Source: 66-474 sp963771735 (lineage in GTDB: Bacteria > Pseudomonadota > Gammaproteobacteria > Xanthomonadales > Rhodanobacteraceae). Taken from it: a DNA stretch of 64,000 bases. Below are positions 1 to 8,607 of this stretch, piece after piece. How positions within the stretch are numbered: position 1 is the stretch's first letter; each line of letters begins with the position of its first letter. The stretch spans positions 1 through 64,000 of the forward strand of contig CAVYUN010000001.1 of NCBI GenBank assembly GCA_963771735.1, given 5' to 3'. A program made the position numbers and the translations under genes. Below the pieces are notes generated by a model, which worked only from the letters and a program-made list of their open reading frames with translations, was not told the DNA's origin and did not search any database.

Positions 1-69
1 AATCGTGTAGACCAACCGTGGCTACGGCGTGGCGTATACACAGCAGACCGCGCGCGATTGCACGAAAGC

Positions 70-99
70 ATGCTAACCACTGATTGAAGACGTTAGCAT
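70..99. repeat. 8-bp inverted repeat upstream of the ATPase gene
   Basis: ATGCTAAC (70-77) is repeated as its exact reverse complement GTTAGCAT (92-99) with a 14-base spacer. It lies about 75 bases upstream of the ATPase start in AT-rich DNA. It could be an operator or the edge of an acquired segment; nothing decides between these. The rest of 1-174 shows no gene. Confidence 0.35.
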
Positions 100-174
100 T
101 CTTGGTGCGCAGACTGGACAAGGGTTGAGCAATTCGGATGAGAAGTATCGGCGGAGCATCTAGGAAAAACAGAT

Positions 175-1553
175 ATGAATACGTCCATTACTAAGTTGAG
201 AAGAGTTCGTCTGGTCGAAGTGACGGGCCTCTTTGGCTTATATAATCACAAGATAGAGCTAAATGATGAAGAGCGTGTAACTATTATTCATGGGCCGAAC
301 GGTGTGGGCAAAACAATGCTTTTGCGTATGCTGTCCGAGCTCTTTAATGGTCATTATTCACACTTGAGGCGCATTCCATTTACATCGCTCACAGTTGGCT
401 TGGATGGAGGTGACGCGGTAACGATTGTAAGGAAGGTCGAAGATGATGAACGTGATGGTGAGAAATCGAATTCGACAAGTGGTGTGAATCTATTTGCCAT
501 TTTGAATATTTCAAACGAAAGAGTAGAGGTTGCGCTCAGTTCAACAAGCGATATTGATCAATATCTTGCTTCACGAGTTCCTTTCTTCCATAGACTCAAT
601 GAAGATTTGTGGGAGGACGAGCGTGACGGGGAGGTGGTTTCGGAAGAGGATTTAAAACAGAGATATTTATCTCCGGCCGCGCGTCAACGGTTCAGTAAAA
701 TCGATGAACCTGCTGCGCTGAAGGAGCTAAGATCTACCGTTCGTACACATCTTATTGAGGCACAGCGGCTTATCCAGCTATCTCGCGGCGACGATAGAAG
801 CCGAATGCTAAGACGCAGCTTTCAATTTGAGAGAATGATTCCAACTGTTGAACAGTACTCGAAGGAACTACAGCAGCAAATCGCTAATTCACTCGCCAAT
901 TATGCAGGAGAGTCGCAAGCGCTTGACCAGACCTTCCCCCGCCGTCTCGTGGAGTTACGGGAAAGTCTCAGTCCCGAGTTGCTGCGAGAGAAATTGGATG
1001 AGCTTGAGACAACACGCAAAGCATTGAGTGACATGGGTCTCTTGGTGGCATCTCAAGCATATCCAGTAAGTTTATCTGAGCTAGATGGACTGGATGACGC
1101 TAAACGCAGCGTGATGACATTGTATGTTCAAGATACAGCTCGAAAACTTGGGATTCTTAGGGAAATTGCAGATCGAATTCAGCTCCTTCTCGAAAGTATA
1201 AATAGCAAGTTTAGAAACAAGCGCATTAGTGTCAGTCGTGAAAGCGGTTTGACGGTTACTGGTGTAGATGGTAATGAAATCGACATCGGGGCGCTGTCTT
1301 CCGGTGAGCAGCACGAGATTGTTATCTTATACAATCTCCTCTTTCGAGTAATGCCAAACACATTGATACTTATTGATGAGCCGGAACTATCCCTTCATGT
1401 CACTTGGCAAAAGAAATTTTTGCCAGAGTTGCTGGCAATCACACGGCAAGCAAAGATTGATGCAGATGCATAGCAACGCACTCACCATTTATTATCGGTG
1501 ACAGCGTTGAATTGATGGTTGCGTTGGACGCGGATCTGATAGTTGATAGGTAA
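175..1553 (+). pseudogene. AriA-like ABC/AAA ATPase (PARIS-type), frameshifted near its end
   Basis: Seen: Walker A GPNGVGKT at residues 40-47, an ABC signature LSSGEQ near 375 and a Walker B LILIDEPELSLH near 405. The open frame stops at 1473, but the next frame continues from about 1470 with ATHSP, the conserved switch histidine region of these ATPases, and ends at a TAA at 1551-1553. One base lost or gained around 1466-1470 therefore breaks the gene. The frame is AT-rich, unlike everything after 2.4 kb, which suggests transfer. Known: such ATPases paired with DUF4435 proteins form the PARIS anti-phage system (AriA/AriB). The PARIS assignment is inferred from this pairing. Start ATG 175 has AGGA about 9 bases upstream. 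A sequencing indel is an alternative to true decay. Confidence 0.72.
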
Positions 1554-1564
1554 AGGGGGTATTT

Positions 1565-2249
1565 GTGACAATTTTTGCGAAGAGTGCCAACGAAGTCGTG
1601 GCTGAAATCACGATGTCGCGTCAAAATTGGACGGGCTGATTTTTTATTGTCGAAGGGCCTTCTGACTCCAAATTCTGGAGGAGTCGAAAGGCTGCCGAGT
1701 GTCAAATCGTAATAGCGAATGGTAAAACTTCAACGGTGGGTGCAATAGAAACGTCAGATAAGTGTGATATCCAAGGTATTATTGCGACTGTCGACGATGA
1801 TCACGACCATATCCTCGGTGTTCAGATCAGGCGTGATAATTTAATTTATACTGATTTTTCTGATTTAGAAATGTAGTCTTTTTGGTACGCACGCATTTGA
1901 TAAAATACTTTGTGAGTACGGTGATGAAAGTTCTGTCGAAAATTTTATTCGTGGCACCAATATGGAGTTGCGGACGTTTTTTGCAAACAACTTGCAAAAC
2001 TCGGCAGAGCTGCGGTTACTGAACAGATTTTATAATTGCGGTGTTGATCTCAAAGACATGGTAGTTCGCAGGTTTAATCATAAGTCGCTAGATATAGATG
2101 AGAGTTCTGTGCATAAGTATGCAGTTGCGAAAGGGTTGGCAAGAAACGACAGTTTTCTTGCGGAAATGTTACGTAAACTGCCTGATTTTGCACCGGAAAA
2201 GATCTGTAGAGGACACGATTTGATTGATTTGCTCGTGATTGGATTCGAG
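1565..2249 (+). pseudogene. AriB-like DUF4435 (TOPRIM-like) protein, broken and truncated
   Basis: Translating from GTG 1565, eleven bases after the ATPase end, gives a DUF4435-like protein with an in-frame TGA at 1637-1639. Past that stop the same frame reads FFIVEGPSD and IIATVDDDHD. These match the TOPRIM-type acidic sites (the Glu of VEG and the Asp cluster) expected of DUF4435/AriB. A TAG at 1874-1876 ends this frame just after SDLEM. The homology resumes in the next frame from about 1878 (LFGTHAFDKILCEYGD) and runs to about 2249, where GC-rich unrelated DNA begins. There are thus one stop, one frameshift and probably a lost C-terminus. Known: AriB is the nuclease effector held by AriA. 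The gene looks dead, unless the indels are sequencing errors. Confidence 0.7.
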
Positions 2250-2408
2250 GGCGCGCTCGGAACCTCGCGGCCCGGACGCGAACGCCTCGCGGTTGCCCTG
2301 CGCTCGGGTGTAGACAATGCCGAAGTGCTGGCGTGGCCGATGACATCGCGGATCCAGCGATCGGGAGCGTCTTTCCGGCATGAAGGTGTTGCCAAAGTGG
2401 AGGATAAA
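2250..2408. other. GC-rich junction without a recognisable gene
   Basis: Composition changes abruptly here from AT-rich to GC-rich, marking the right edge of the acquired defence remnant. The open frame of the DUF4435 remnant runs on to 2429 but its residues are Arg/Gly/Ser-rich and match nothing I recognise. No gene is supported. Confidence 0.5.
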
Positions 2409-2424
2409 GGGGTCAGGTTCATTT
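2409..2424 (+). repeat. dispersed GGGGTCAGGTTCATTT motif, copy 1
   Basis: First of a set of intergenic motifs of the form GGGGTCRGRTTCAYTT or its complement (other clear copies near 4517, 5406, 5462, 8394, 12286, 14101, 24353, 41196, 41328). Related 'GGGGTCAGAGTCGA' sequences are known as parts of REP elements mobilised by RAYT transposases in proteobacteria; that link is inferred here. This copy sits 10 bases before the 3' end of the next gene. Confidence 0.5.
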
Positions 2425-3048
2425 ATTGAAACGGCGTTCTGGCGAGGAGTAGCCAAGCGCCTTCTTCAGCAACGCATCGTACAGCTCCACCCGGAAGCGC
2501 AGGCTGATGAGCAGCAAAGACATCCAATAGAAGGATGCCAGCAGACCAAACAGTGCGATTTGCCACCAGCTTACTTTCGGTGGCCATCCGGCGCCCGCGA
2601 ACTGGATGACGATGGCTGCGACAACGGGCAGGGCGCCGAGCTTGTCGATACTGCCGGTGAAGGCCGGCAGCATGCTGCGGTAGCGATCGAGGCGATGAGC
2701 TGCGTAATCGCTCATGGCTTGCAGACGCTCGCGGGGAAACGACCGCAGCCACGCAATGATGCTCTCGTAGTTGGGCATGTCGGAATCCATTCCGCTTGCC
2801 AACTCACTTCGCTGGCGAGCGAACGTCATCGTCAGGATTTGGGGAATCGCCGCAGACACACTGAGAATCAGCCCAGCGATCTCGACAAGCAACAGCGCAA
2901 CCAGCACAGCCAAGACCCATGGTCTGGGCGGCAGCAATTTGCCGAGCAGCAGCATCAACGAACCGGCAATTGCGATCAGCGCCACACCCAACCGGTCTAG
3001 GCGCTCACGCTTGTTGGTCCGGGCTGGTCCTTGGCACAAGTTCCTCAA
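2419..3048 (-). CDS. hypothetical membrane protein, 209 aa
   Basis: Not recognised as a named family. The N-terminal third has two strong hydrophobic segments (about residues 20-38 and 44-70). A charged central part (about 75-125) includes LRSFPRERLQAMSDYAAHRLDRY, and two more membrane segments follow (about 128-150 and 160-180). The likely start is TTG at 3048, preceded by GGAAGGG at proper spacing; the internal GTG codons are alternatives. It is the first typical GC-rich gene after the defence remnant and ends inside the motif copy at 2409-2424. No function is proposed. Confidence 0.6.
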   Translation of the reverse strand: MRNLCQGPARTNKRERLDRLGVALIAIAGSLMLLLGKLLPPRPWVLAVLVALLLVEIAGLILSVSAAIPQILTMTFARQRSELASGMDSDMPNYESIIAWLRSFPRERLQAMSDYAAHRLDRYRSMLPAFTGSIDKLGALPVVAAIVIQFAGAGWPPKVSWWQIALFGLLASFYWMSLLLISLRFRVELYDALLKKALGYSSPERRFNK

Positions 3049-3149
3049 TTTTCCCTTCCAGCAAAGCGAACGTTAGCGGCGGCGTTTCCATCGCGATTTC
3101 CCCTTCGGATCAATCCAGAAACGGCGTTCGGTTCACTTGGGAAGGTAAT

Positions 3150-3509
3150 TCACCGCGCCCCCGGCGGCGTGATCGCCTCGCCGGCTTGCACCACGGGATC
3201 GTCGAGGAAGTAGATCGCGTCGCGGGTTTCGTCGACCCACGGTTTCCTTGTCATCACATAGCCGATCTTGTTGACGATGTGGAAGCCGGGCTCTGCGTAC
3301 CAGCTGCCGTCGCGATCGTCACCCGTTTCAACGACGGTCCAAACATGGTTGTGCGGCTGGTGGCGTACTTCTTCGAACTCGAAGAAGTCACCGGATGGCT
3401 TGAGGTACACGCCCCAGTGCTCGTCGAATTCCCGTTCCGAGATTAATTCCTTCTGGAGGGTCATCTCCGTCATCCCCTTCGACCCAGGTGCTTTCATGGT
3501 ATGCGCCAC
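3150..3509 (-). CDS. small conserved protein with a C-terminus shared with the M48 protease
   Basis: A soluble protein of about 105-119 residues, unknown function, with a family-like core (HWGVYLKPSGDFFEFEEV, WYAEPGFHIVNKIGYV). Odd feature: the last 17 codons (DPVVQAGEAITPPGAR and stop) are nearly identical, also in DNA, to the end of the M48 protease gene at 9957-10010. The proteins share nothing else. Members of this kind usually end in a short acidic tail, as far as I recall, so the original end was probably replaced. The GTG at 3509 opens the frame; ATGs at 3497 or 3473 are equally possible, since no clean ribosome binding site decides. Confidence 0.65.
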   Translation of the reverse strand: MAHTMKAPGSKGMTEMTLQKELISEREFDEHWGVYLKPSGDFFEFEEVRHQPHNHVWTVVETGDDRDGSWYAEPGFHIVNKIGYVMTRKPWVDETRDAIYFLDDPVVQAGEAITPPGAR

Positions 3510-3521
3510 GCATCAGCTGTC

Positions 3522-4469
3522 TCAACCCACCTTCTGAGCAAACAGCTCCCGGTGTCTAGCCAGGAATGCATGCTGTTGGCTGCGGAAAGGTTCAACGCGC
3601 TTCGCAGGATCAATCGACCATTTGTACAGCACTTCATGCGAAAGTGAGGGATGCACCAACATTGCGCCGTTGTCTTCAAAGCTGAGCAACTCTTCGTCGA
3701 ACAATGCATCGACATGAGGTGACAGCAGAATTCCGTTGTTCCCGTTGAGTCGGTCGGCATTACTGGCCTCACGCCACGGTTTGATGTGACTCGCGACGAG
3801 GACGCGTGTGTCCGTAACGCCTGTTACGCGGCAAGCGCCATCGAGCACGATGACCCGCTTGCGAAACAAGCCTTGTCCCACGCGCGCCTTGGCGAGTTGC
3901 AGGCGTTGAGTCACTGTCAACGAATCGTCCGTTTCGACGTGGTGAATGTCTTCGAGCACGTCTGGGCGACTGTTCTCGTCGGCGTCGCTGACTGGAGCCC
4001 GGGCGACATCTGACATTTGGTCTGCGCCCGTCAAGGCAAGCAATAGATGACCAAGAGCATCGGAGATAGCGGCCAGATAACAACCTTGGTTGCCATGTCC
4101 GTTGCGTTGAATGGGCGAATGGCGCGCAGGCAACAAAGGACCGATGACATCGATCGCCTGTGCTGGTTGGAGTGCCCGCGGTGTATCTCGAAAATCGACC
4201 TCAACCATCCAGCCTTCGTTGGACCAGTAGCCACCGACGTCACCAAATTCATCGGGCTTTGGGCATGCCGTAGCCGCCTCTGTTACTCGGCCTATGGCGC
4301 CGATCCGGCCATGGGCATACGAGAACACGACGTCGCCCGGTCGAACCAGGCGCATGTTTTCGTAAGTTTGATTGCGTGCGCCGTTGGCATTGCGCATGGG
4401 CGACCACAGGTAGCCGCCACGAACTTCGTGGTCGCGCGTCTGCTTGTGGTTGACCCACCAAAACGCCAT
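3522..4469 (-). CDS. EVE-HNH modification-dependent restriction endonuclease
   Basis: The N-terminal 110-130 residues look like an EVE/PUA-type domain: MAFWWVNHKQTRDHEVRGGY opening, then LRPGDVVFSYAHGRIGAIGRV with the aromatic-lined pocket pattern. The C-terminal part (about 205-275) is an HNH nuclease: CRVTGVTDTRVLVASHIKPW, then NGILLSPHVDALFDEELLSF, carrying the His and Asn/His metal-site residues. Known: EVE-HNH proteins are type IV enzymes cutting DNA with modified cytosines, acting alone against modified phage DNA. The ATG at 4469 has GGGGAT upstream. It stands near the PARIS-like remnant, so this end of the window looks like a small defence island. Unlike that remnant it is intact and has the local GC-rich composition. 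Confidence 0.8.
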   Translation of the reverse strand: MAFWWVNHKQTRDHEVRGGYLWSPMRNANGARNQTYENMRLVRPGDVVFSYAHGRIGAIGRVTEAATACPKPDEFGDVGGYWSNEGWMVEVDFRDTPRALQPAQAIDVIGPLLPARHSPIQRNGHGNQGCYLAAISDALGHLLLALTGADQMSDVARAPVSDADENSRPDVLEDIHHVETDDSLTVTQRLQLAKARVGQGLFRKRVIVLDGACRVTGVTDTRVLVASHIKPWREASNADRLNGNNGILLSPHVDALFDEELLSFEDNGAMLVHPSLSHEVLYKWSIDPAKRVEPFRSQQHAFLARHRELFAQKVG

Positions 4470-4516
4470 CTGGTATCCCCTGGTGGCACCAGGTTAGCCC
4501 ATTAGGGCGCAAAACA

Positions 4517-4534
4517 GGGATCAGAGTCGAGTTT
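4517..4534 (+). repeat. dispersed motif copy (GGGATCAGAGTCGAGTTT)
   Basis: This copy is closest to the classic REP/RAYT form with AGAGTCGA. It lies in the gap between the EVE-HNH start and the racemase 3' end. Confidence 0.45.
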
Positions 4535-4634
4535 CTGAGCTGTCGCCGGCGTGTGGCGCCACTGGCGGCAGGCTCGCGACGAGTTGCGGGGCGGCTGGCG
4601 ATCGCGGCGGTTGCGTTGGCGGAGCGAAAGTACA

Positions 4635-5351
4635 TCACGCGTCTTCGTGACCGGAGTCTTCCGCAAGCATCCAGTCCACCGCGGCCTGGCAGTGGAGTTC
4701 GGTGGTGTCGACGCGCGGGATCTCTGGCGCATCCCCCACACGCAGCAGCATGCCGAACTCGGTGCAGCCGAGGATCACCGCCTGCGCGCCCGCGCCGTGC
4801 ATCCGGCGCATGATCGTGATGAAACGTTCGCGCGATGCCGCTTCCACGCGTCCCTTCACCAGCTCGTCGAAGATGATGTGGTGCAGCGCGTCCTGTTCTT
4901 CCGGCGTCGGCACGCTGATGGACAGGCCGTGGCGTTCCAGTCGTTCGCGGTAGAACGGCTGGGCCATGGTGAAGCGGGTGCCGAGCAACGCGGCGCTGCG
5001 GTGGCCGTCGGCCAGCAGGGCGCGGGCGGTGATGTCGGCAAGGTGCAGCACCGGAACGCCGACGGCCGCCTCGACCGCAGGCGCCACCCGATGCATGGTG
5101 TTGGCGCAGATCAACAGGCCTTCGGCCCCGGCCTGTTCCAGCCGGCGCGCGGCATCGGCGAGGATGCGGCCGGCCGCATCCCAGTCATCGGCGTGTTGCA
5201 GGCGCGCGATCTCGGCGAACTCGACACTCCACAGCAACAACCGGGCCGAGTGCAGGCCGCCCAGGCGTGCGGCCACCCGCTCGTTGATGCGCTGGTAGTA
5301 GTGCAGGGTGGATTCCCAGCTCATGCCACCGATCAGCCCGATGGTTTTCAT
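4635..5351 (-). CDS. aspartate/glutamate racemase family protein
   Basis: Starts MKTIGLIGGMSWEST, the typical opening of the cofactor-independent Asp/Glu racemase family. The two catalytic cysteines are visible: C82 in ICANTMH and C196 in ILGCTEFG. Length of 238 residues is normal for the family. An upstream in-frame ATG at 5393 exists, but the residues it would add are not family-like, so 5351 is preferred. Likely activity is interconversion of L- and D-aspartate or a related amino acid in the cytosol; the substrate is not deducible. It stands alone between two intergenic regions carrying dispersed motifs. Confidence 0.85.
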   Translation of the reverse strand: MKTIGLIGGMSWESTLHYYQRINERVAARLGGLHSARLLLWSVEFAEIARLQHADDWDAAGRILADAARRLEQAGAEGLLICANTMHRVAPAVEAAVGVPVLHLADITARALLADGHRSAALLGTRFTMAQPFYRERLERHGLSISVPTPEEQDALHHIIFDELVKGRVEAASRERFITIMRRMHGAGAQAVILGCTEFGMLLRVGDAPEIPRVDTTELHCQAAVDWMLAEDSGHEDA

Positions 5352-5405
5352 GCCGTGCGACGCCCCGATGGATTGAAGCGGGAATTCTCGCACAGGAAAA
5401 ACAGC

Positions 5406-5483
5406 GGGTCCGGGTCGACTTTCCGGCAGGTCGTCGATTGGGCGGCAGACTTTTTGGGCACAAGCGAACCTGGCCCCATTTTT
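5406..5483. repeat. inverted pair of the dispersed motif
   Basis: GGGTCCGGGTCGACTTTCC on the + strand (5406-5424) and the minus-strand copy AAATGGGGCCAGGTTCGCTT (complement of 5462-5481) face each other with about 37 bases between. This is the only place where two copies form an inverted arrangement, as expected for a two-ended REP-like unit. Confidence 0.45.
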
Positions 5484-5556
5484 GTAGAGGTATTCGCCAG
5501 TTTCCTCTTGGGCCGGCTCGCCGCCGATCTTGCGTTTCCCTGTGCCTGAGGCGACT

Positions 5557-7305
5557 TCAGGGGCGGGTGACGCTGGTCTTGGTGAAACGCAGGTTGCGTA
5601 CGCGTTGGTTGTTCCCGGTTACCAGCAGGGCATCGATGTGCCCGTTCGCGCCGCGGGTGAAGTGGATGGTGTATGCCAGGTCGTAGCGCCACTCGAACAC
5701 GTCGCGTGCCCGGGGCTTCAGCTCCGCCTCGCCGCGCGGGTAGCGCATCAGCAGTCTGCCCTTGCGCAGGCGAACCCGGTACATGACGCCGAGTTCCGGT
5801 GACCAGTAGTCGCCGACGAAGGCCGCGGGGTTGGACATGTCGGGCGGCGGCGGCTTGACCGCATCCGGTACGCGGCGGGCCACGAAATCATCGCCGTTGT
5901 CGTCGTGGATGATCACGCGTTTTGAAACGCCGCCGTCAGTATCGGGCACGAAATGCGCGCGGAAGTTGCTTTGCCGCGCGAAGAAGTCGGTTGGCGAAAA
6001 CGCCGCAAGTTGGGCCTGCGGCCCGATGAAGTCCGGGCGCCTGAAGACATAGCGACGGCCGGGTGCGCGCAGCGTGGTGCCGGTGGCGACCGCATAGGTT
6101 CCGGTATAGCGATCGATCAGGTTCATCGGCGTGGCGATGGCCGTGGGTTTGGGCGGTGGCGCCGGGAACGCGCCGGCCAGATAGATGTCCGCGATCTTGA
6201 GGGCGAGCGAAGGCGGGTCGCTGTCGTCGGCGTTGGCCAGGATGATGATGGCCAGGTGCCGGGTGGGGAAGCGCAGGATGTCGGATTTGTAACCCCAGTT
6301 GGCGCCGCTGTGCTCGACATACGGCAGGCCGCGGTAGTGTTCGCGGTGCAGGCCCGAGGCGTAGGTAATCGGCGTGCCGTCGCTGAGCGTGCCGGTTTGC
6401 AGCATGGCGGCGATCACGGCGGGGCCGCCCACCTTCGGGTCGTCGTAATTGGCCAGCCACTTGACCAGGTCGCCGATGCTGGAGTCGATGCCGGAGGGTC
6501 CCAGCATCGTGTCGGGTGTCTGGCGCGGGGTGTAATGGCCGTCCGTCGCCCGGCCGTATCCGGACGCGCGACGCGCAACGACCGGCGCGGGATCGCCGGA
6601 TGCGCATGTGCTGGTCATGCCGAGTGGCCCGAAGATGCGCTGCCGCCAGAATTCGCCGAGCGACATCCCGGAGACTCGCTCCACCACCAGGCCCAGCAGC
6701 AGGTAGTTGGAATTGCTGTAGAGATATTCCGAGCCGGGTCGAAAGTTCAGGCCCTTCTGTTGCCATAGCAGATCCAGCGCCTGCTGCCGCGATACGGCAT
6801 CCTCCGGCGCATAGCCCTGCAGGTCGAGCAGGCTGACCGTCTCGCGCAACCCGCTGGTGTGGTGGATCAGCATGTCCAGCGTGATCGGCGTGCCGTAGTC
6901 GGGTAGCTCCGGCACGTATTTGCGCACGTCGTCGGTGAGCGCAAGCTTGCCTGCGGCGGCCAGCAACTGGATGGCGAAGGCGGTGAACTGCTTGGAATTG
7001 GACGCCAGCGGGTAGACGACATCCGGGCCGTTGGGTATGGAAAACTCGATGTTCGCCATGCCATAGCCGCGGACGTAGAGCGGCTTGCCGTCCTTGATGA
7101 TGGCGACGGTCATGCCCGGCGTATCGGCGTGGGCCCAGTGCTGGAAGAGCTTGTCGACCTGGCCGGAGCGCGCGTCCGTCTGCGCCGCCCCGGCCGCGCT
7201 GACGATCGCCAGCAAGGCCAACAGGACAAGACGCGCAGCGACCGACGCGCGCCGAAGCCGCGTCGACGCGCGGGCGGGCGTGATCATTGCTTGTCCGGCA
7301 TCCAT
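5557..7305 (-). CDS. serine hydrolase, class C beta-lactamase/esterase fold, exported
   Basis: 582 residues with an N-terminal hydrophobic export signal (about 23-42). The SxxK motif is SNSK at 102-105, the YSN motif is near residue 198 (EYLYSNSNYLL) and the HSG third motif is near 335 (VEHSGANWG). These are the three active-site elements of the beta-lactamase-related serine hydrolases. The C-terminal 180 residues form an extra domain seen in some periplasmic members. Substrate unknown; D-alanyl-D-ala peptidase- or esterase-like activity is typical. Start at 7305 has GAGG just upstream. A second serine hydrolase of this superfamily is at 31080-32831 but with different architecture. Confidence 0.85.
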   Translation of the reverse strand: MDAGQAMITPARASTRLRRASVAARLVLLALLAIVSAAGAAQTDARSGQVDKLFQHWAHADTPGMTVAIIKDGKPLYVRGYGMANIEFSIPNGPDVVYPLASNSKQFTAFAIQLLAAAGKLALTDDVRKYVPELPDYGTPITLDMLIHHTSGLRETVSLLDLQGYAPEDAVSRQQALDLLWQQKGLNFRPGSEYLYSNSNYLLLGLVVERVSGMSLGEFWRQRIFGPLGMTSTCASGDPAPVVARRASGYGRATDGHYTPRQTPDTMLGPSGIDSSIGDLVKWLANYDDPKVGGPAVIAAMLQTGTLSDGTPITYASGLHREHYRGLPYVEHSGANWGYKSDILRFPTRHLAIIILANADDSDPPSLALKIADIYLAGAFPAPPPKPTAIATPMNLIDRYTGTYAVATGTTLRAPGRRYVFRRPDFIGPQAQLAAFSPTDFFARQSNFRAHFVPDTDGGVSKRVIIHDDNGDDFVARRVPDAVKPPPPDMSNPAAFVGDYWSPELGVMYRVRLRKGRLLMRYPRGEAELKPRARDVFEWRYDLAYTIHFTRGANGHIDALLVTGNNQRVRNLRFTKTSVTRP

Positions 7306-7346
7306 CGGCCTCTGTTCAGAATGTCACCGCGTGATCCAGGTTGCCT

Positions 7347-8246
7347 TCACGCGGCGATCGCTTCGACGGGGTCGGGCGCAGTGTCGCCGCCGCACACGTC
7401 GCGCCACAGGTGATACATCACCCCGAACATGACCGTGAACATCAGGGGCACGAGTACGAGGTAAACCGGAATTATCAAGACCAACATCAGCCATGCGCCG
7501 ACCAGCATGCCGAGCAGGCCGACCAGCAGGAATGCGACCGCGAGCAGGACCATCATGGCGATCCATGCGATCAACGCGGACACGGCGAGCACGATCAGCG
7601 GCAGCAGGTTCTTGAGTGCGCCAAGGAAACCGTCGCCCATGGCATTGAGTACGCCGCGGCGCCGCAACGCGACCTGGCCGAGGCTGATGGAATAGAAGCC
7701 CATCATGAAAAGGCCCATCACCGTGCCCAGCGCCATGGCGATGCCGAAACCGCGCGGCAAGCCCGGTGGCGGCGCGTGGTTGGCTTGTGCCGCCAGCACG
7801 TGCAGGTACCAAACGGCGATGCCGCGCCCCGCCGCAAGCATGATGATTGCAATCATGAGGGCATAGGTGACGAGAAGCGCAAGTCCGTAGCCGATCAGGC
7901 GCAAGGCGTCGCCCTGGCGATAAGGGTTGAAGATGTCGCTGATGCGGGCCGGCAGTCCCCGCTCGGACGCATCGATCACCTGCAGATAGCCCGCGTACAG
8001 CGGTATGACCAGCAAACCCAGCAGCATGGACCCGGCAAAGACTGCGTCGAAAAAGGCCGGGCTCGGCGGAGTGCCGGCGGCTGCCAAGTGGAGCTGGAAC
8101 GGCAGCATGATCAGCGCAGGCACGAGTGCGATCAACATCAGGATGACCGCGCCTCCGAATATCGGTTTCGGATGGCGGAAACCGACACCGACGCCTTGTT
8201 GCAGCCACTGGAAGCCGGCCATCGGCCCCTTGGATTCTGTCGTCAC
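7347..8246 (-). CDS. polytopic membrane protein, BPSS1780-like
   Basis: 299 residues with about six to eight hydrophobic segments: GAVILMLIALVPALIML, SMLLGLLVIPLYAGYL, YGLALLVTYALMIAIIML and a long C-terminal block rich in Leu/Val. N-terminal GFQWLQQGVGVGFRHP and the central YLQVIDASERG resemble proteins annotated as BPSS1780-family membrane proteins, function unknown. Start: GTG 8246 preceded by AAAGGGG at six bases, better than ATG 8222. It is followed after 41 bases by the serine hydrolase on the same strand, so the two may be co-transcribed. Confidence 0.75.
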   Translation of the reverse strand: MTTESKGPMAGFQWLQQGVGVGFRHPKPIFGGAVILMLIALVPALIMLPFQLHLAAAGTPPSPAFFDAVFAGSMLLGLLVIPLYAGYLQVIDASERGLPARISDIFNPYRQGDALRLIGYGLALLVTYALMIAIIMLAAGRGIAVWYLHVLAAQANHAPPPGLPRGFGIAMALGTVMGLFMMGFYSISLGQVALRRRGVLNAMGDGFLGALKNLLPLIVLAVSALIAWIAMMVLLAVAFLLVGLLGMLVGAWLMLVLIIPVYLVLVPLMFTVMFGVMYHLWRDVCGGDTAPDPVEAIAA

Positions 8247-8607
8247 GACGTACCCCTTTGCATGTCGGCGTCCCCGCGCCGCGTGGATTGAATATAGCGC
8301 GACCGGCCGCGTCGCCGCGACTGCAGGATGCGCCGCCGTGGCGGCGGCAGCGTGCGCTGCCTCTCGCGGGAATTCGGTTTCCCGGACGCAGGCAAGTGGA
8401 CCCGGGCCCATTTCCGGCCGATGGCGAGTATGCTCTCGGCTTCCTTGGGGCTCACGCAACACGCGCGGGCCAAATCCGGGGACGGGCCAATGCAAACGCC
8501 AGGGGTTGCGATGGCCGCGCTGCTGGTCGCATGCACCGGCAGCCGTCGGTTCGCCCGCGACCCTCATTTCATGTGTGACAACACCAGGCCTCGATGAGGA
8601 GCAAACC
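8247..8607. other. 361-bp intergenic region between divergent genes
   Basis: It lies between the divergent membrane protein and sulfotransferase genes. A minus-oriented copy of the dispersed motif is at 8394-8413 (AAGTGGACCCGGGCCCATTT on the + strand). Otherwise it is GC-rich sequence without a supportable gene; open frames here are shadows. Confidence 0.5.

Noticed and set aside
2074..2456. Minus-strand frames of 90-114 codons over the DUF4435 remnant end
   Set aside because: They cross the composition boundary and have no recognisable family; shadows.
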